Shown: in pieces, positions 9,020 to 17,040 of the stretch | How positions within the stretch are numbered: the stretch's first letter is position 1 | How the letters are laid out: each line of letters begins with the position of its first letter | Origin: Diplocloster hominis | Lineage (GTDB): Bacteria; Bacillota; Clostridia; Lachnospirales; Lachnospiraceae | DNA: 64,000 bases | Assembly (NCBI RefSeq): GCF_032380655.1 | Contig: NZ_JAWDIY010000009.1 | Span: 1 to 64,000, forward strand | Reading direction: 5' to 3' | The notes under the pieces: generated by a model | Seen by the model: the letters and a program-made list of their open reading frames with translations, nothing else | Told to the model about the DNA's origin: nothing | The model's database searches: none | Position numbers and translations under genes: made by a program

Positions 9020-9484
9020 GTGAAACACAAGAAAAGGAAGAAAGGAATCAACCCGTCCGCCATGCGCTGTCAGTATTGCGGCGGCACCGTTGTGCTGCGC
9101 TCCGCAGACGGCATCTACCATGAGAACCACAGCCATACCATGCTCTATGTTTGCAGCAATTATCCGCGGTGTGACGCTTATGTCCGCACCCATCCGGGCA
9201 CGAATATCCCCGTCGGCACATTGGCTAACCGCGAGCTGCGCACGCTTCGGAATCAGGCGCACCACTATTTCGACCAACTCTATCTAAGCGGTTTGATGAG
9301 TAAGCAGGACGCCTACCTGTGGCTGGCAGGGCTTCTGCAGGTACCGCTTTCCAAAGCGCACATTGGCTTTCTCGGTGAATATTACTGCAACGAGGTCATC
9401 GCCGAAAGCAAGAAGCTCCTGGAGCGGCGCAGGAAACAACAGCCGGCCGGATTTCGCCCATGCAAAGGAGGCGAAGCATCATGA
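9020..9484 (+). CDS. zinc-finger-containing protein (DUF3268-like)
   Basis: Predicted 154-residue cytoplasmic protein. Residues ~14-50 form a four-Cys zinc ribbon of the topoisomerase C-terminal type: CQYCGG, then CSNYPRCDAYV about 30 residues later. The rest is helical and basic. GTG at 9020 is chosen because GGAGG (9004-9008) sits before it; the in-frame ATG at 8876 would place translation through the structured leader. The stop overlaps the start of the sigma-factor gene (ATGA), implying translational coupling. Proteins of this family occur in phages and conjugative elements; a nucleic-acid-binding role is inferred. Confidence 0.75.
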   Translation: MKHKKRKKGINPSAMRCQYCGGTVVLRSADGIYHENHSHTMLYVCSNYPRCDAYVRTHPGTNIPVGTLANRELRTLRNQAHHYFDQLYLSGLMSKQDAYLWLAGLLQVPLSKAHIGFLGEYYCNEVIAESKKLLERRRKQQPAGFRPCKGGEAS

Positions 9485-9996
9485 CGCTTACACAACCCCA
9501 GCAGAGAAAAGTGGAGCAAAACCTCGGCCTGGTCGGGAAGGTGATCAAGGACAAGGTCCATAATCCCGGTCAAAACATTATCTACAGTTACGATGACCTC
9601 TATCAGATCGGCTGCATTGGCCTCTGCAAGGCGGCATACAGCGATAAGGGAGGATGCTTCTCTACGTATGCATACAGGCTAATCTGGAACGAGATATGCA
9701 CGGCGTTAATCTATGCCAACCGTCGGGCGGCAAAGGAGTGTGAGCTGATCCCGGAGGTGCTCGGGAAAGAAGATAGTTTAGACGAGCATCACGAACTGAG
9801 TATGATACTTGACCGACTGGAGGCCAACGCTTCCGAGGCGATGGCGAAAGGCATCCGGGCGATCCGTCTCAGCGCCGAAGGCTATTCCCACGCGGAAATC
9901 GGCAGCATACTCGGGGAAAGCGACAAATGTGTCGCCGCCCGAATCTCCCGAACCAGGAAATATCTCAGGTCGCATCCGGACCTTGCGGCATTCTGA
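9481..9996 (+). CDS. small sigma-70-family factor
   Basis: Predicted 171-residue sigma-like protein. Region 2 is recognisable in YDDLYQIGCIGLCKAAYSDK followed by FSTYAYRLIWNEI, the core-binding and -10-recognition helices; a region 4-type helix-turn-helix lies at the C-terminus (YSHAEIGSILGESDKCVAAR). Region 1.1 and most of region 3 are absent, as in element-borne and ECF-like factors. It is coupled by a 4-base overlap to the zinc-finger gene. It may redirect RNA polymerase to element promoters such as those of the transfer genes, but the target promoters are not identifiable here. A strong terminator follows. Confidence 0.8.
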   Translation: MTLTQPQQRKVEQNLGLVGKVIKDKVHNPGQNIIYSYDDLYQIGCIGLCKAAYSDKGGCFSTYAYRLIWNEICTALIYANRRAAKECELIPEVLGKEDSLDEHHELSMILDRLEANASEAMAKGIRAIRLSAEGYSHAEIGSILGESDKCVAARISRTRKYLRSHPDLAAF

Positions 9997-10023
9997 TTTA
10001 TGCACAATTGAAAATGATACAGC

Positions 10024-10066
10024 AAACCCGCCCTCCCCAGTATAAACACTGCGGAGGGCGGGTTTT
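10024..10066 (+). terminator. rho-independent terminator
   Basis: A perfect 13-bp stem (AAACCCGCCCTCC with its complement) and a TTTT run, 28 bases after the sigma-factor stop. Confidence 0.9.
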
Positions 10067-10083
10067 GCATTTTGGAGGAAGTT

Positions 10084-10476
10084 ATGAAACTCTTCAAGAA
10101 TAACCGCTGGCTGCTTATCCCGATCCTGTCCTCGCTCCTGCTGCTTGTCCTTATGAAAACAGTGCTCTTTCTCGGATATGTCCCGACTGAGTCCATGGAA
10201 CCGACACTGAAGAAAGACTCATTTATTCTGGGGACACGGCTGTACGGAGATTTGACCGATGGGGATATTATCATTTTTGAGCGGGATGGGAGGCTTCTTG
10301 TAAAGCGAATTACGGCATCCGGCGGCGAAGCTGTCGTTCGGAATGGCATTACGCTGATTGTGCCGGAAAACTGTTATTACGTTCAGGGCGACAATGCCAA
10401 CCACTCCTATGATTCCCGCTTCTGGTCGGATCCGTTTGTAAAGGAGAGCAGCATAAAGGCAAAGCTGCTGGGCTGA
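10084..10476 (+). CDS. lepB: signal peptidase I
   Basis: Predicted 130-residue type I signal peptidase, which removes signal peptides on the outer face of the membrane. One N-terminal membrane helix (residues ~9-30) is followed by box B with the nucleophile Ser37 (TESMEPTL), the general-base Lys74 in LLVKRITASGGE, and the C-terminal GDNANHSYDSR box. It is shorter than housekeeping LepB enzymes, as is usual for accessory signal peptidases. GGAGG precedes the ATG at 10084. It probably processes element surface proteins such as the adhesin at 2498, though this is inferred from proximity only. Confidence 0.9.
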   Translation: MKLFKNNRWLLIPILSSLLLLVLMKTVLFLGYVPTESMEPTLKKDSFILGTRLYGDLTDGDIIIFERDGRLLVKRITASGGEAVVRNGITLIVPENCYYVQGDNANHSYDSRFWSDPFVKESSIKAKLLG

Positions 10477-10602
10477 TTCTTTATTCTACTGTTAGGGCTT
10501 TTGCAAGAGGAATTATTCATGCGGTTCTATCAAATTCGACTGAATAATCCTTTATGTTATAGCTCTGCATTTTTACAACTCCCTCCATAGTAGTTTTTCA
10601 AA

Positions 10603-10748
10603 CTTGCTGGCGGCGGACGGTTCTCAAAACCGTCTCTGCGGACGGCAAGTCCACAGGGAATAACCGCATAAGCGGTGCAAGGGGGTGTAGCCACCTTGAC
10701 GGAACGAAGTGACGAAACATTCTCGGTCATGCAGTTTTCTTCTGCTGA
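10603..10748 (+). ncRNA. structured intergenic element (B copy) without its gene
   Basis: This fills most of the 305-base gap between signal peptidase I and nrdB. It contains GACGGTT-loop-AACCGTC (10616-10634) inside a CTTGC...GCAAG stem (10603-10649), then the hairpin ACCGC-ATAA-GCGGT (10663-10676) and AAGGGGGTG...CCACCTT. From CGGTGCAAG onward it shares several words with the leader at 8766-9010, including TCATGCAGTTTTC and CTGACGGAG. No open reading frame follows; the convergent nrdB stop is at 10782. It may be a relic of an element leader cut at the element-chromosome junction. Confidence 0.35.
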
Positions 10749-10781
10749 CGGAGAATATTGTACATTATCTTTCCTTATCCC

Positions 10782-11825
10782 TTATAGATCGTCCACCAGT
10801 GCGGTGCTCTTGGCGTAGGCGGTGCTGCGCGCCTCAAAGAAATCCGTCTTGACCATGTTGGCGTCGGCGTACTGGCTGACCCATGCCATGCTCTCAGGCT
10901 CACTCTCATAGCCGGGATACAACGCCGAATAGCCGAGGCTTGTCCAGCGGAGATTGCCGAGGTAGCGGATGTAATCTGTGACCATCCGGCGGTTCAGCCC
11001 CGGCACCTCGTCCCCGATGACATAATGCCCCCACGCGATCTCCTGTTCCACGCCCTCCAGCATCATTTCCCGAAGCGCCTGCACGTTTTCCGCCGTGAAC
11101 AGCTCCGGCTGCTCCTTCTGTAGCTCCAAAATAATGTTGCGAAACAGCCACAGGTGGGTGTTCTCGTCCCGGTTAATGTAGCGGATCTCCTGTGCCGAGC
11201 CGGGCATCTTGCCATTGCGTGAAAGGTTGTAGAAGAACATGAAGCCACTGTAAAAATAGATGCCCTCCAAAATGAAGTTGGCCATCATCACGCGCAGCAG
11301 CGTAGGGGCGTCCTTTTGCTCCTGGAACTCGTTGTAGCAGTTCCCAATGAAGGTGTTGCGCCGCAGAAGGTGCTCGTCGGTCTTCCACTGGTAGAGGATG
11401 TCGTTGCGCTCCACGGGGGAGCAGATGGTGTCCAGCATATAGCTATAGCTCTGGGAGTGGACGCACTCCTGAAACGCCTGAATGGACAGGCAGAGATTGA
11501 CCTCGTTGGCGGTAATATACGCGCCGATGTTGGGCAGATTCGCCGTCTGGATGGAGTCCAGAAAGACGAGAAAGCTTAAAATTTTGTCGTAGGCCGTGCG
11601 CTCGGCCGGCAGCAGGCGGGGATAGTCCTTCACATCCTGCGAGAGATTGATCTCCTCCGGAATCCAGAAATTGTTCATGGCCTGCCGGTACCAGTCGCTG
11701 ACCCACGGATACTTCATGTTGTTGAAATCGTTGAGGTTCGTTGTGTTGCCGCCGATCATCCGCCGCAGCCGCACGTCGATGTCACCCTCCGGATTAAAAA
11801 GTGGCTTTTTCTTCAGTTCTACCAT
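10782..11825 (-). CDS. nrdB: class I ribonucleoside-diphosphate reductase, beta subunit
   Basis: Predicted 347-residue radical-generating subunit of the oxygen-dependent ribonucleotide reductase. All metal ligands are visible: Asp90 (FLDSIQTANL), Glu120 and His123 (ECVHSQSY), Glu187 (EGIYFYSG), Glu221 and His224 (RDENTHL), and the radical Tyr127. The conserved C-terminal tail that docks to NrdA is present (YAKSTALVDDL). It follows nrdA by 14 bases and is the last gene of the operon led by the Crp/Fnr regulator at 14374. A class I enzyme in a presumed anaerobe suggests use during oxygen exposure. Family assignment is certain; the metal (Fe or Mn) is not. Confidence 0.95.
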   Translation of the reverse strand: MVELKKKPLFNPEGDIDVRLRRMIGGNTTNLNDFNNMKYPWVSDWYRQAMNNFWIPEEINLSQDVKDYPRLLPAERTAYDKILSFLVFLDSIQTANLPNIGAYITANEVNLCLSIQAFQECVHSQSYSYMLDTICSPVERNDILYQWKTDEHLLRRNTFIGNCYNEFQEQKDAPTLLRVMMANFILEGIYFYSGFMFFYNLSRNGKMPGSAQEIRYINRDENTHLWLFRNIILELQKEQPELFTAENVQALREMMLEGVEQEIAWGHYVIGDEVPGLNRRMVTDYIRYLGNLRWTSLGYSALYPGYESEPESMAWVSQYADANMVKTDFFEARSTAYAKSTALVDDL

Positions 11826-11839
11826 GGTACTGCTCCTCC

Positions 11840-14356
11840 CTATGACGCGCAGCTTTCGCAGTCCTCCACCTCAAGGGACTTGCTGCGGATGTAGTAGATC
11901 GTCTTGACGCCGCTGTGCCACGCATCCAGATACAGCGCCAGTACCTGCCGCATGGTGTAGTTGTTGGTGATATACAGGTTCATGCTCTGTGCCTGATCGA
12001 TGTGCCGCTGGCGCACGCCTGCGGCCCGTACCGACCAGCTTTGGTCGATGAGGTGAGCCGCCTTATAGTACCACCATGTATCCAGCGACAGCTCCGGGGC
12101 CACGCGGGGCAGGATGCTGCCCTTCTTCTCCTCTAAAAAGAAGCGCCTCATGACCGGGTCGATCCCAGCCGTAGTGCCGGAGAGGATGGAGGTGCTGGAG
12201 GTGGGGGCGACGGCCAGCAGGTAGGCGTTGCGCATCCCCTGCGCTGCCACCGTTTCGGCAAGCACCTGCCACTTGTCGGAGGTGTAGCCCCGCTTCTCAA
12301 AATACGCGCCGGTCTGCCAGTCGCTGCCCTCAAACAGCGCATAGCAGCCCTTTTCCCGTGCCAGTGCCGTGTCCGCCCGGATGGCGGCATAATTGATGCG
12401 CTCAAACACCGCGTCGGCGAAGGCGAGATGCTCCTCGCTCTCCCAGCGGATGCCGCGCTTTGCCAGCATGTGGTGATAGCCGCTGACGCCAAGGCCGATG
12501 CTGCGGTATTTGTGGTTCGTGAGCCGGGCGTATTCCAGCGGGTAGAAGTTCAGGTCGATGACGTTGTCCAGCGCGCGGATGGCCGTCTCCACCGTACGCT
12601 CCAAGTAGGCCTCGTCCTCCACGGGAAGATTTCCGAGGGAGAGGCTGGCCAGATTGCAGACCACGAACTCGCCGGGGCGGGTGACCGTCACCACCACCGT
12701 ATCGCCGTTCTCCGTCCGCACCTCGGTGCTGATATGCTCAATGGGCGCCATATTCTGGGCGATCTCTGTGCAGAGGTTGGAGCAGTAGATCATGCCCGCA
12801 TGGCCGTTGGGGTTCATGCGGTTGACGGCGTCGCGGTAAAATGCGAAGGGCGTGCCGGTCTCCACCGCCGAGCGCAGCACCAGCCGCACGATATCCTTGA
12901 CGGTGACGGTGCGCTTTTCGATGCGGGGGTCACTGACGCAGTCCAGATACCGTTTCTCCCACTCCTCGCCCCAATAGTCCTCCAGCGCGTAGCCCTTGAC
13001 GGTGAGGATATCGTGGGGACACATGAGATGCCACGGCGCGTCAAGATTTTTCTCCGCCAATTTCCAGAACAGATCGGGATAGCACACGGCAGGAAACACG
13101 TCGTGCGCCTTCATGCGGTCGTCGCCGTTGTTGGTGCGCAGCTGCAAAAACTCAGGGAGATCCTTGTGCCACGCATCTAAGTAGACCGCCACTGCGCCCT
13201 GCCGCATACCCAGCTGATCCACGGCGACGGCAGTGTCGTTCACCAGCCGGATCCAGCGGATGACGCCGCCCGCCGCACCCTGAAAGCCCCGGATGGCACT
13301 GCCGGTGGCCCGTACCTTGCCAAAGTACAGCCCCATGCCTCCACCGAACTTGGACACCTTTGCAAAATTGTCAACGGAGCGGTAGATGCCGTCCAGACTG
13401 TCCGGCACCGTGTCGATAAAGCAGCTGGAAAGCTGGTGATGGGGCTTTCGTGCGTTGGACATGGTGGGTGTGGCCATGGTGACCTCCATGCGGCTGAGCA
13501 TATCGTAAAACCGCCTGACCCAGCCCATGCGGTCAGAGGCCTCATTCATGGCAAGGTGGAGCGCGATGCCCAGGAACATCTCCTGCGGCGTTTCCAACGG
13601 CTCACGGCTGCGGGACTGGATGACGTATCGCTTGAGCAGCAGGTCAAGGCCGGAATAGGTGAACAGCGTGTCCCGCTCCGGGCATAGAAAGCCCTCCGCA
13701 GTGTCGATCTCCTCACGGGAATAGCGGGCGAGGATATAGTCGCCGTACAGCCCCTTATCCGTCAGATAGCGGAGCTTTTCATACAGGCCTTTCACACCGC
13801 GCTCTGTCCACCGCGAGGCATTGCGCTTGGAAAAGGTGTGATTCAAAAGCCGTGCCGCGATGAACTCCCATTTGGGCGCCTCCACTGTGGTCAGTTCCAC
13901 CGCCGCCTTGGTAAGGGCTTCCATTTTCGCTTCCATGGTCATGGCGGGCTTGCAGAAGCTCTCAAATTTCAACTGCAAGGCGCTGAGGGGATAAACCTCT
14001 TCTTCGAAATCCCTCTGGATCTGTCGTAGGAGGTCCTCAAGGGCATCATCCCCCACCTCGCGGGCGAGGTCTGCGCGGACGCGGCGCAGGGCGGCGCGCT
14101 TTTCACGGTACAAAATATATGCCTTTGCTACCGCATAGTGTCCGCACTCCATGAGTACGCGCTCCACCTCATCCTGTACACGCTCCACGGTCAGCCCACT
14201 GTTTTCCGGCAGGCGCTTGAGCACGACAGACAGCATTTCATCGAGCACCCGGTCGTCTATCTCCTGCCCTTGGCCGGAAAATGCCTTTTTCATGGCGTTC
14301 AGGATCTTTTCTTCTTGAAACGGGACAACTTCGCCCGTTCGCTTTCTGATATTCAT
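11840..14356 (-). CDS. nrdA: class I ribonucleoside-diphosphate reductase, alpha subunit
   Basis: Predicted 838-residue catalytic subunit that reduces ribonucleoside diphosphates. Residues ~1-95 form an ATP-cone allosteric domain (RKRTGEVVPFQEEKILNAM), followed by the all-alpha domain and the ten-stranded barrel. Catalytic segments are seen in SSCFIDTVPDSLDG, in YCSNLCTEI with the active-site Asn-Leu-Cys-x-Glu, and in LAVAPTSSTSILSGTTAGID. The last residues carry the redox-relay pair CESC. The start lies 17 bases after the stop of the Crp/Fnr regulator gene, with GGAGG before the ATG, so regulator, nrdA and nrdB are most likely one transcript. Confidence 0.96.
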   Translation of the reverse strand: MNIRKRTGEVVPFQEEKILNAMKKAFSGQGQEIDDRVLDEMLSVVLKRLPENSGLTVERVQDEVERVLMECGHYAVAKAYILYREKRAALRRVRADLAREVGDDALEDLLRQIQRDFEEEVYPLSALQLKFESFCKPAMTMEAKMEALTKAAVELTTVEAPKWEFIAARLLNHTFSKRNASRWTERGVKGLYEKLRYLTDKGLYGDYILARYSREEIDTAEGFLCPERDTLFTYSGLDLLLKRYVIQSRSREPLETPQEMFLGIALHLAMNEASDRMGWVRRFYDMLSRMEVTMATPTMSNARKPHHQLSSCFIDTVPDSLDGIYRSVDNFAKVSKFGGGMGLYFGKVRATGSAIRGFQGAAGGVIRWIRLVNDTAVAVDQLGMRQGAVAVYLDAWHKDLPEFLQLRTNNGDDRMKAHDVFPAVCYPDLFWKLAEKNLDAPWHLMCPHDILTVKGYALEDYWGEEWEKRYLDCVSDPRIEKRTVTVKDIVRLVLRSAVETGTPFAFYRDAVNRMNPNGHAGMIYCSNLCTEIAQNMAPIEHISTEVRTENGDTVVVTVTRPGEFVVCNLASLSLGNLPVEDEAYLERTVETAIRALDNVIDLNFYPLEYARLTNHKYRSIGLGVSGYHHMLAKRGIRWESEEHLAFADAVFERINYAAIRADTALAREKGCYALFEGSDWQTGAYFEKRGYTSDKWQVLAETVAAQGMRNAYLLAVAPTSSTSILSGTTAGIDPVMRRFFLEEKKGSILPRVAPELSLDTWWYYKAAHLIDQSWSVRAAGVRQRHIDQAQSMNLYITNNYTMRQVLALYLDAWHSGVKTIYYIRSKSLEVEDCESCAS

Positions 14357-14373
14357 CGGCGACCTCCTTTACA

Positions 14374-15039
14374 TTAACCATCAATTTGCTCCATAACATC
14401 AAAATGGTTTTTCTCATACCGGATAAGCCCGTCCCGCCGCATGAGGGACAGCTCGTTGGAAAGCGCGCTGCGCTCTACGCTGAGATAATCCGCCAGCTGC
14501 TGGCGGTTGTAGGGAATATCAAAGGAATAGCTGCCGGTGCGCTTGATACACTCCGAAAAGTAGGACAGCAGCCGCTTTCGAATGGACTTGGGGCCGGTGT
14601 GCAGCACCCGGCGGGAGAGCTGCAAATTCTTCTCCGAGCAAAGCGTCAGCAGGTTCCGCACAAGCCGTACATGGCGCGGGCAGACATTGGCGCAGGGTTC
14701 CAGTACGCGCCTGATATTCAGCAGCAGCGCTCGCGTATCCTCGGCGGCGGTCACGTTGACCATCAGCGGCTCGCCCGGTACGCAGGCGTACGCCTCCGCA
14801 AAGACGCCACCGGGTCCGATACTGCTCAGGACGCTGTTATTGCCCCACACGTCCCCCATCTCAATGATGACTCGGCCGGAGAGCACCACGCCAATCTGCT
14901 CCGTGGCAACCCCCTCCGGGAAAATAATCTCGCCCTTTTGAAAGGCGTGCTCCTTCGCGTGCAGGCAACCGAGCATTTCCTCAATGTCCGACGGCTCCAT
15001 TCCGCGAAAAAGCCGTGTGTTTGCTAAATTGATCTGCAT
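14374..15039 (-). CDS. Crp/Fnr-family regulator, HcpR-like
   Basis: Predicted 221-residue transcription factor. An N-terminal cyclic-nucleotide-binding-type barrel (about residues 15-125, KGEIIFPEGVATEQIGVVLS) is followed by a dimerisation helix and a winged helix-turn-helix (about 165-205, NRQQLADYLSVERSALSNEL). It diverges from the ferredoxin-hcp operon, the arrangement of HcpR-type nitrosative-stress regulators, and also precedes nrdA by 17 bases. Two cysteines lie close together in LEPCANVCPRH, a possible metal or redox site. The start at 15039 is chosen over 15054 because GGAGG sits 7 bases before it. The effector cannot be read from sequence. Confidence 0.85.
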   Translation of the reverse strand: MQINLANTRLFRGMEPSDIEEMLGCLHAKEHAFQKGEIIFPEGVATEQIGVVLSGRVIIEMGDVWGNNSVLSSIGPGGVFAEAYACVPGEPLMVNVTAAEDTRALLLNIRRVLEPCANVCPRHVRLVRNLLTLCSEKNLQLSRRVLHTGPKSIRKRLLSYFSECIKRTGSYSFDIPYNRQQLADYLSVERSALSNELSLMRRDGLIRYEKNHFDVMEQIDG

Positions 15040-15054
15040 ATTTTTCGCCTCCAT

Positions 15055-15112
15055 GTTGGTGTGCCAACGGACTTTCATAAATTATGATAGTAGAATAAAA
15101 TCACAAAGTCAA
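15055..15112. promoter_or_regulatory. divergent promoters and palindromic operator, regulator/hcp
   Basis: On the minus strand TTGACT (15112-15107) and TATCAT (15089-15084), 17 bases apart, form a sigma-A promoter for the regulator and nrdAB. A perfect palindrome, GTTGG-TGTG-CCAAC, lies at 15055-15068, within the start of that transcript. For the hcp direction a weak TTTCAT/TAAAAT pair (15073-15078, 15096-15101) is possible; the palindrome would then be centred about 46 bases before that start site, an activator-like position. One site could repress the regulator and activate hcp. The hcp promoter is inference. Confidence 0.55.
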
Positions 15113-15136
15113 GAGAAACCGCAAGGGGGTATCAAA

Positions 15137-15850
15137 ATGATTCGAAGGATCATCCAGATCGATCAGGAAAAATGCAACGGCTGCGGCGCCTGCGCCGAGG
15201 CGTGTCACGAGGGCGCCATCGCCATGGTGGATGGCAAGGCGCGGCTCATGCGGGACGACTACTGCGATGGGCTGGGAGACTGTCTGCCCACCTGCCCCAC
15301 CGGGGCCATTACCTTTGTGGAGCGGGAGGCCGCCGCCTACGATGAAAAAGCCGTCATGGAGAACAAGCAGCGGAAAATGCGGGAGCAGGGCATGACGTTG
15401 CCCTGCGGCTGCCCCGGCAGCCAGTCCCGGAATATTCAGCGGCAGGACGCGCCCGCCGTGGAAACGCCGCAAGCGCAGCAGACGAGCCGCCTTTCCCAGT
15501 GGCCGGTGCAGATCAAGCTGGTGCCGGTGAACGCACCGTATTTCGACGGCGCGCGGCTCCTCATCGCTGCCGACTGCACCGCCTATGCCTACGCCGCCTT
15601 CCATGAGCGGTTCATCAAGGGGCACATCACCCTGATGGGCTGCCCCAAGCTGGACAGCGTGGACTATTCCGAAAAGCTGACGGAGATCATCCGGGAGAAC
15701 AACATCAAAAGCGTCACCGTCGTGCGGATGGAGGTGCCCTGCTGCGGCGGGCTGGAGCTGGCGGCGAAAAAGGCGCTCCAACAGAGCGGGAAATTTATCC
15801 CGTGGCAGGTCGTCACCGTCACGGTGGACGGTCGGCTGAAGGAAGAATGA
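15137..15850 (+). CDS. hcp-linked 4Fe-4S ferredoxin-like protein
   Basis: Predicted 237-residue electron carrier. The N-terminal ~65 residues contain ferredoxin-type cysteine motifs, CNGCGACAEACHEGA and then GDCLPTCPTGAI, able to bind two 4Fe-4S clusters, though the second motif has fewer cysteines than the classical form. A middle CGCPGS and a C-terminal domain with MGCPKLD and PCCGGLEL follow, typical of the ferredoxins beside Crp/Fnr regulators and hcp in Clostridia. It likely passes electrons to rubredoxin or Hcp. The start at 15137 is preceded by AAGGGGG. It is the first gene of the hcp operon. Confidence 0.85.
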   Translation: MIRRIIQIDQEKCNGCGACAEACHEGAIAMVDGKARLMRDDYCDGLGDCLPTCPTGAITFVEREAAAYDEKAVMENKQRKMREQGMTLPCGCPGSQSRNIQRQDAPAVETPQAQQTSRLSQWPVQIKLVPVNAPYFDGARLLIAADCTAYAYAAFHERFIKGHITLMGCPKLDSVDYSEKLTEIIRENNIKSVTVVRMEVPCCGGLELAAKKALQQSGKFIPWQVVTVTVDGRLKEE

Positions 15851-15884
15851 TAAACTCATCAGAAAAAAGAAAGGAAGAAGCACA

Positions 15885-16040
15885 ATGAAGTATGTATGCA
15901 GTCTTTGCGGTTGGGAATACGACGAGAGCGCGGGTTACCCGGAGGGCGGCATCGCTCCCGGTACGCCGTGGAGCGAGGTGCCGGAGGATTTTGAGTGCCC
16001 CCTGTGCGGCGTGGGTAAGGATTCCTTCGAAGAGGCGTGA
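15885..16040 (+). CDS. rubredoxin
   Basis: Predicted 51-residue rubredoxin, a one-iron electron carrier. Both Cys-x2-Cys knuckles are intact: CSLCGWEYD near the N-terminus and CPLCGVGKD near the C-terminus, with the usual PGTPWSEVPEDF between them. Length is typical. AGGAAG lies before the ATG, and the gene sits 34 bases after the ferredoxin-like gene and 25 bases before the first DUF2249 gene, so it belongs to the hcp operon. It could feed electrons to Hcp or to an oxygen- or NO-detoxifying partner. Confidence 0.95.
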   Translation: MKYVCSLCGWEYDESAGYPEGGIAPGTPWSEVPEDFECPLCGVGKDSFEEA

Positions 16041-16065
16041 GCTTTCTGCAAGAGAGGCAAAGACT

Positions 16066-16323
16066 ATGAGTTATGAAAACTGGAAGGACAAAATCAGCGC
16101 ATTCGAAGTGATGGACGTGCGGGGCAAAAAGATGGACTTCTTCCCCGCATTGAAGGCAAAGGCTGCCGCGCTGAAAAATGGCGAAGGACTGCATATCATC
16201 CAGACCTTCGAGCCTGTTCCCCTGTACCCGGTGCTGGCCCTTATGGGCTTTGAGCGTCACACGGAGAAGGTGAGCGGCAGTGAATATCACGTCTGGTTTT
16301 ATCGAGTGAGGAAAGGAGAATAA
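16066..16323 (+). CDS. DUF2249-domain protein
   Basis: Predicted 85-residue protein composed of a single DUF2249-like domain: MSYENWKDKISAFEVMDVRG, then GEGLHIIQTFEPVPLYPVL, ending in YHVWFYRV. Proteins of this family are found with Hcp, nitrite/NO metabolism and hemerythrin-like genes, but their biochemistry is not established. It is followed 4 bases later by a second, longer gene with a clearly paralogous N-terminus (both begin MSYENWKDK), so the pair arose by tandem duplication. An AGAGAGG ribosome site precedes it. Confidence 0.75.
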   Translation: MSYENWKDKISAFEVMDVRGKKMDFFPALKAKAAALKNGEGLHIIQTFEPVPLYPVLALMGFERHTEKVSGSEYHVWFYRVRKGE

Positions 16324-16327
16324 CCGC

Positions 16328-17017
16328 ATGAGCTACGAAAACTGGAAGGATAAGGCGCAGGGGTTTCAGACCGTGGATGTGCGCCATATACAGGGCAGCT
16401 TTTTTGAAGGGCTGAGGAAACGAGTCGAGGCGTTGGAGGTGGGCGAAGGGTTACACATCATCCAGACCTTTGAGCCGCATCCACTGTACGCTGTCATGGA
16501 GGGCTTGGGCTACGAGCACCACACCGAGCAGCGGGGTGAGGCGGAGTTCCATGTCTGGTTCTGCCGCACAGAGAAGAATGTAGGCGACAGCTCCGCCCCC
16601 TTCAAGCCGCTGGCTCTTTTGAACTATCCCATGATCGACGAAAAGCTGGGGCAGATCGCCGTGGATTTCTGGGAGACCACATGGCAAAGCGAGAAGCGCA
16701 CGCTTCCCTACGAAACGCGGCTGCTGCTGTCCCTGACAAATGCTGTGGGTGCGGGCCGGATGCGGCAGGCGGCGCGGGAACTGGTAAAGGCATATATCTA
16801 TGGCTTGGAAAGCGCAGCTCTGGACGATGTGTTCGAGCTGCTGGCATGGAATCAGGGCATCGGCTTTTTCAGCAGTGAGATCGGCCCCTCGGCGCTGTTT
16901 CAGGCATATAAGCTCATTAAAAATAGCGAGAAGCAGGGCAAGTCCCGGGATGAGATCTGCAACATGCTGCGCGAGAAATTCGGAGAGAAGAACCCGGAAA
17001 TGCAGGTTCTGAACTAA
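16328..17017 (+). CDS. DUF2249 domain fused to a helical AhpD-like domain
   Basis: Predicted 229-residue protein. Residues 1-85 repeat the preceding gene's DUF2249 domain (GEGLHIIQTFEPHPLYAVME). Residues ~95-229 are a helical module with LPYETRLLLSLTNAVGAGRM and a regular pattern LVKAYIYGLESAALDDVFEL that recalls carboxymuconolactone-decarboxylase/AhpD folds, but the CxxC of active AhpD is absent. The start is 4 bases after the previous stop, so the two are translationally linked. Its place directly before hcp points to a role in nitrosative or oxidative stress; that is inference. Confidence 0.7.
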   Translation: MSYENWKDKAQGFQTVDVRHIQGSFFEGLRKRVEALEVGEGLHIIQTFEPHPLYAVMEGLGYEHHTEQRGEAEFHVWFCRTEKNVGDSSAPFKPLALLNYPMIDEKLGQIAVDFWETTWQSEKRTLPYETRLLLSLTNAVGAGRMRQAARELVKAYIYGLESAALDDVFELLAWNQGIGFFSSEIGPSALFQAYKLIKNSEKQGKSRDEICNMLREKFGEKNPEMQVLN

Positions 17018-17040
17018 AAAGCAGAAGGAGACGAACGACA

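Noticed and set aside
10603..10748. Cobalamin riboswitch in front of ribonucleotide reductase
   Set aside because: AGGGAA and GGTGCAA occur, and RNR operons are often B12-controlled, but the order and the invariant CCACTG box do not fit, and nrdB is convergent, with the stretch downstream of its stop.
12428..13180. Long plus-strand frame opposite nrdA
   Set aside because: It is the GC-rich shadow of nrdA, with no ribosome site and no family motif. Similar antisense frames opposite hcp (17389-18642), the lyase (33925-34884) and DUF917 (38641-39873) were rejected for the same reason.
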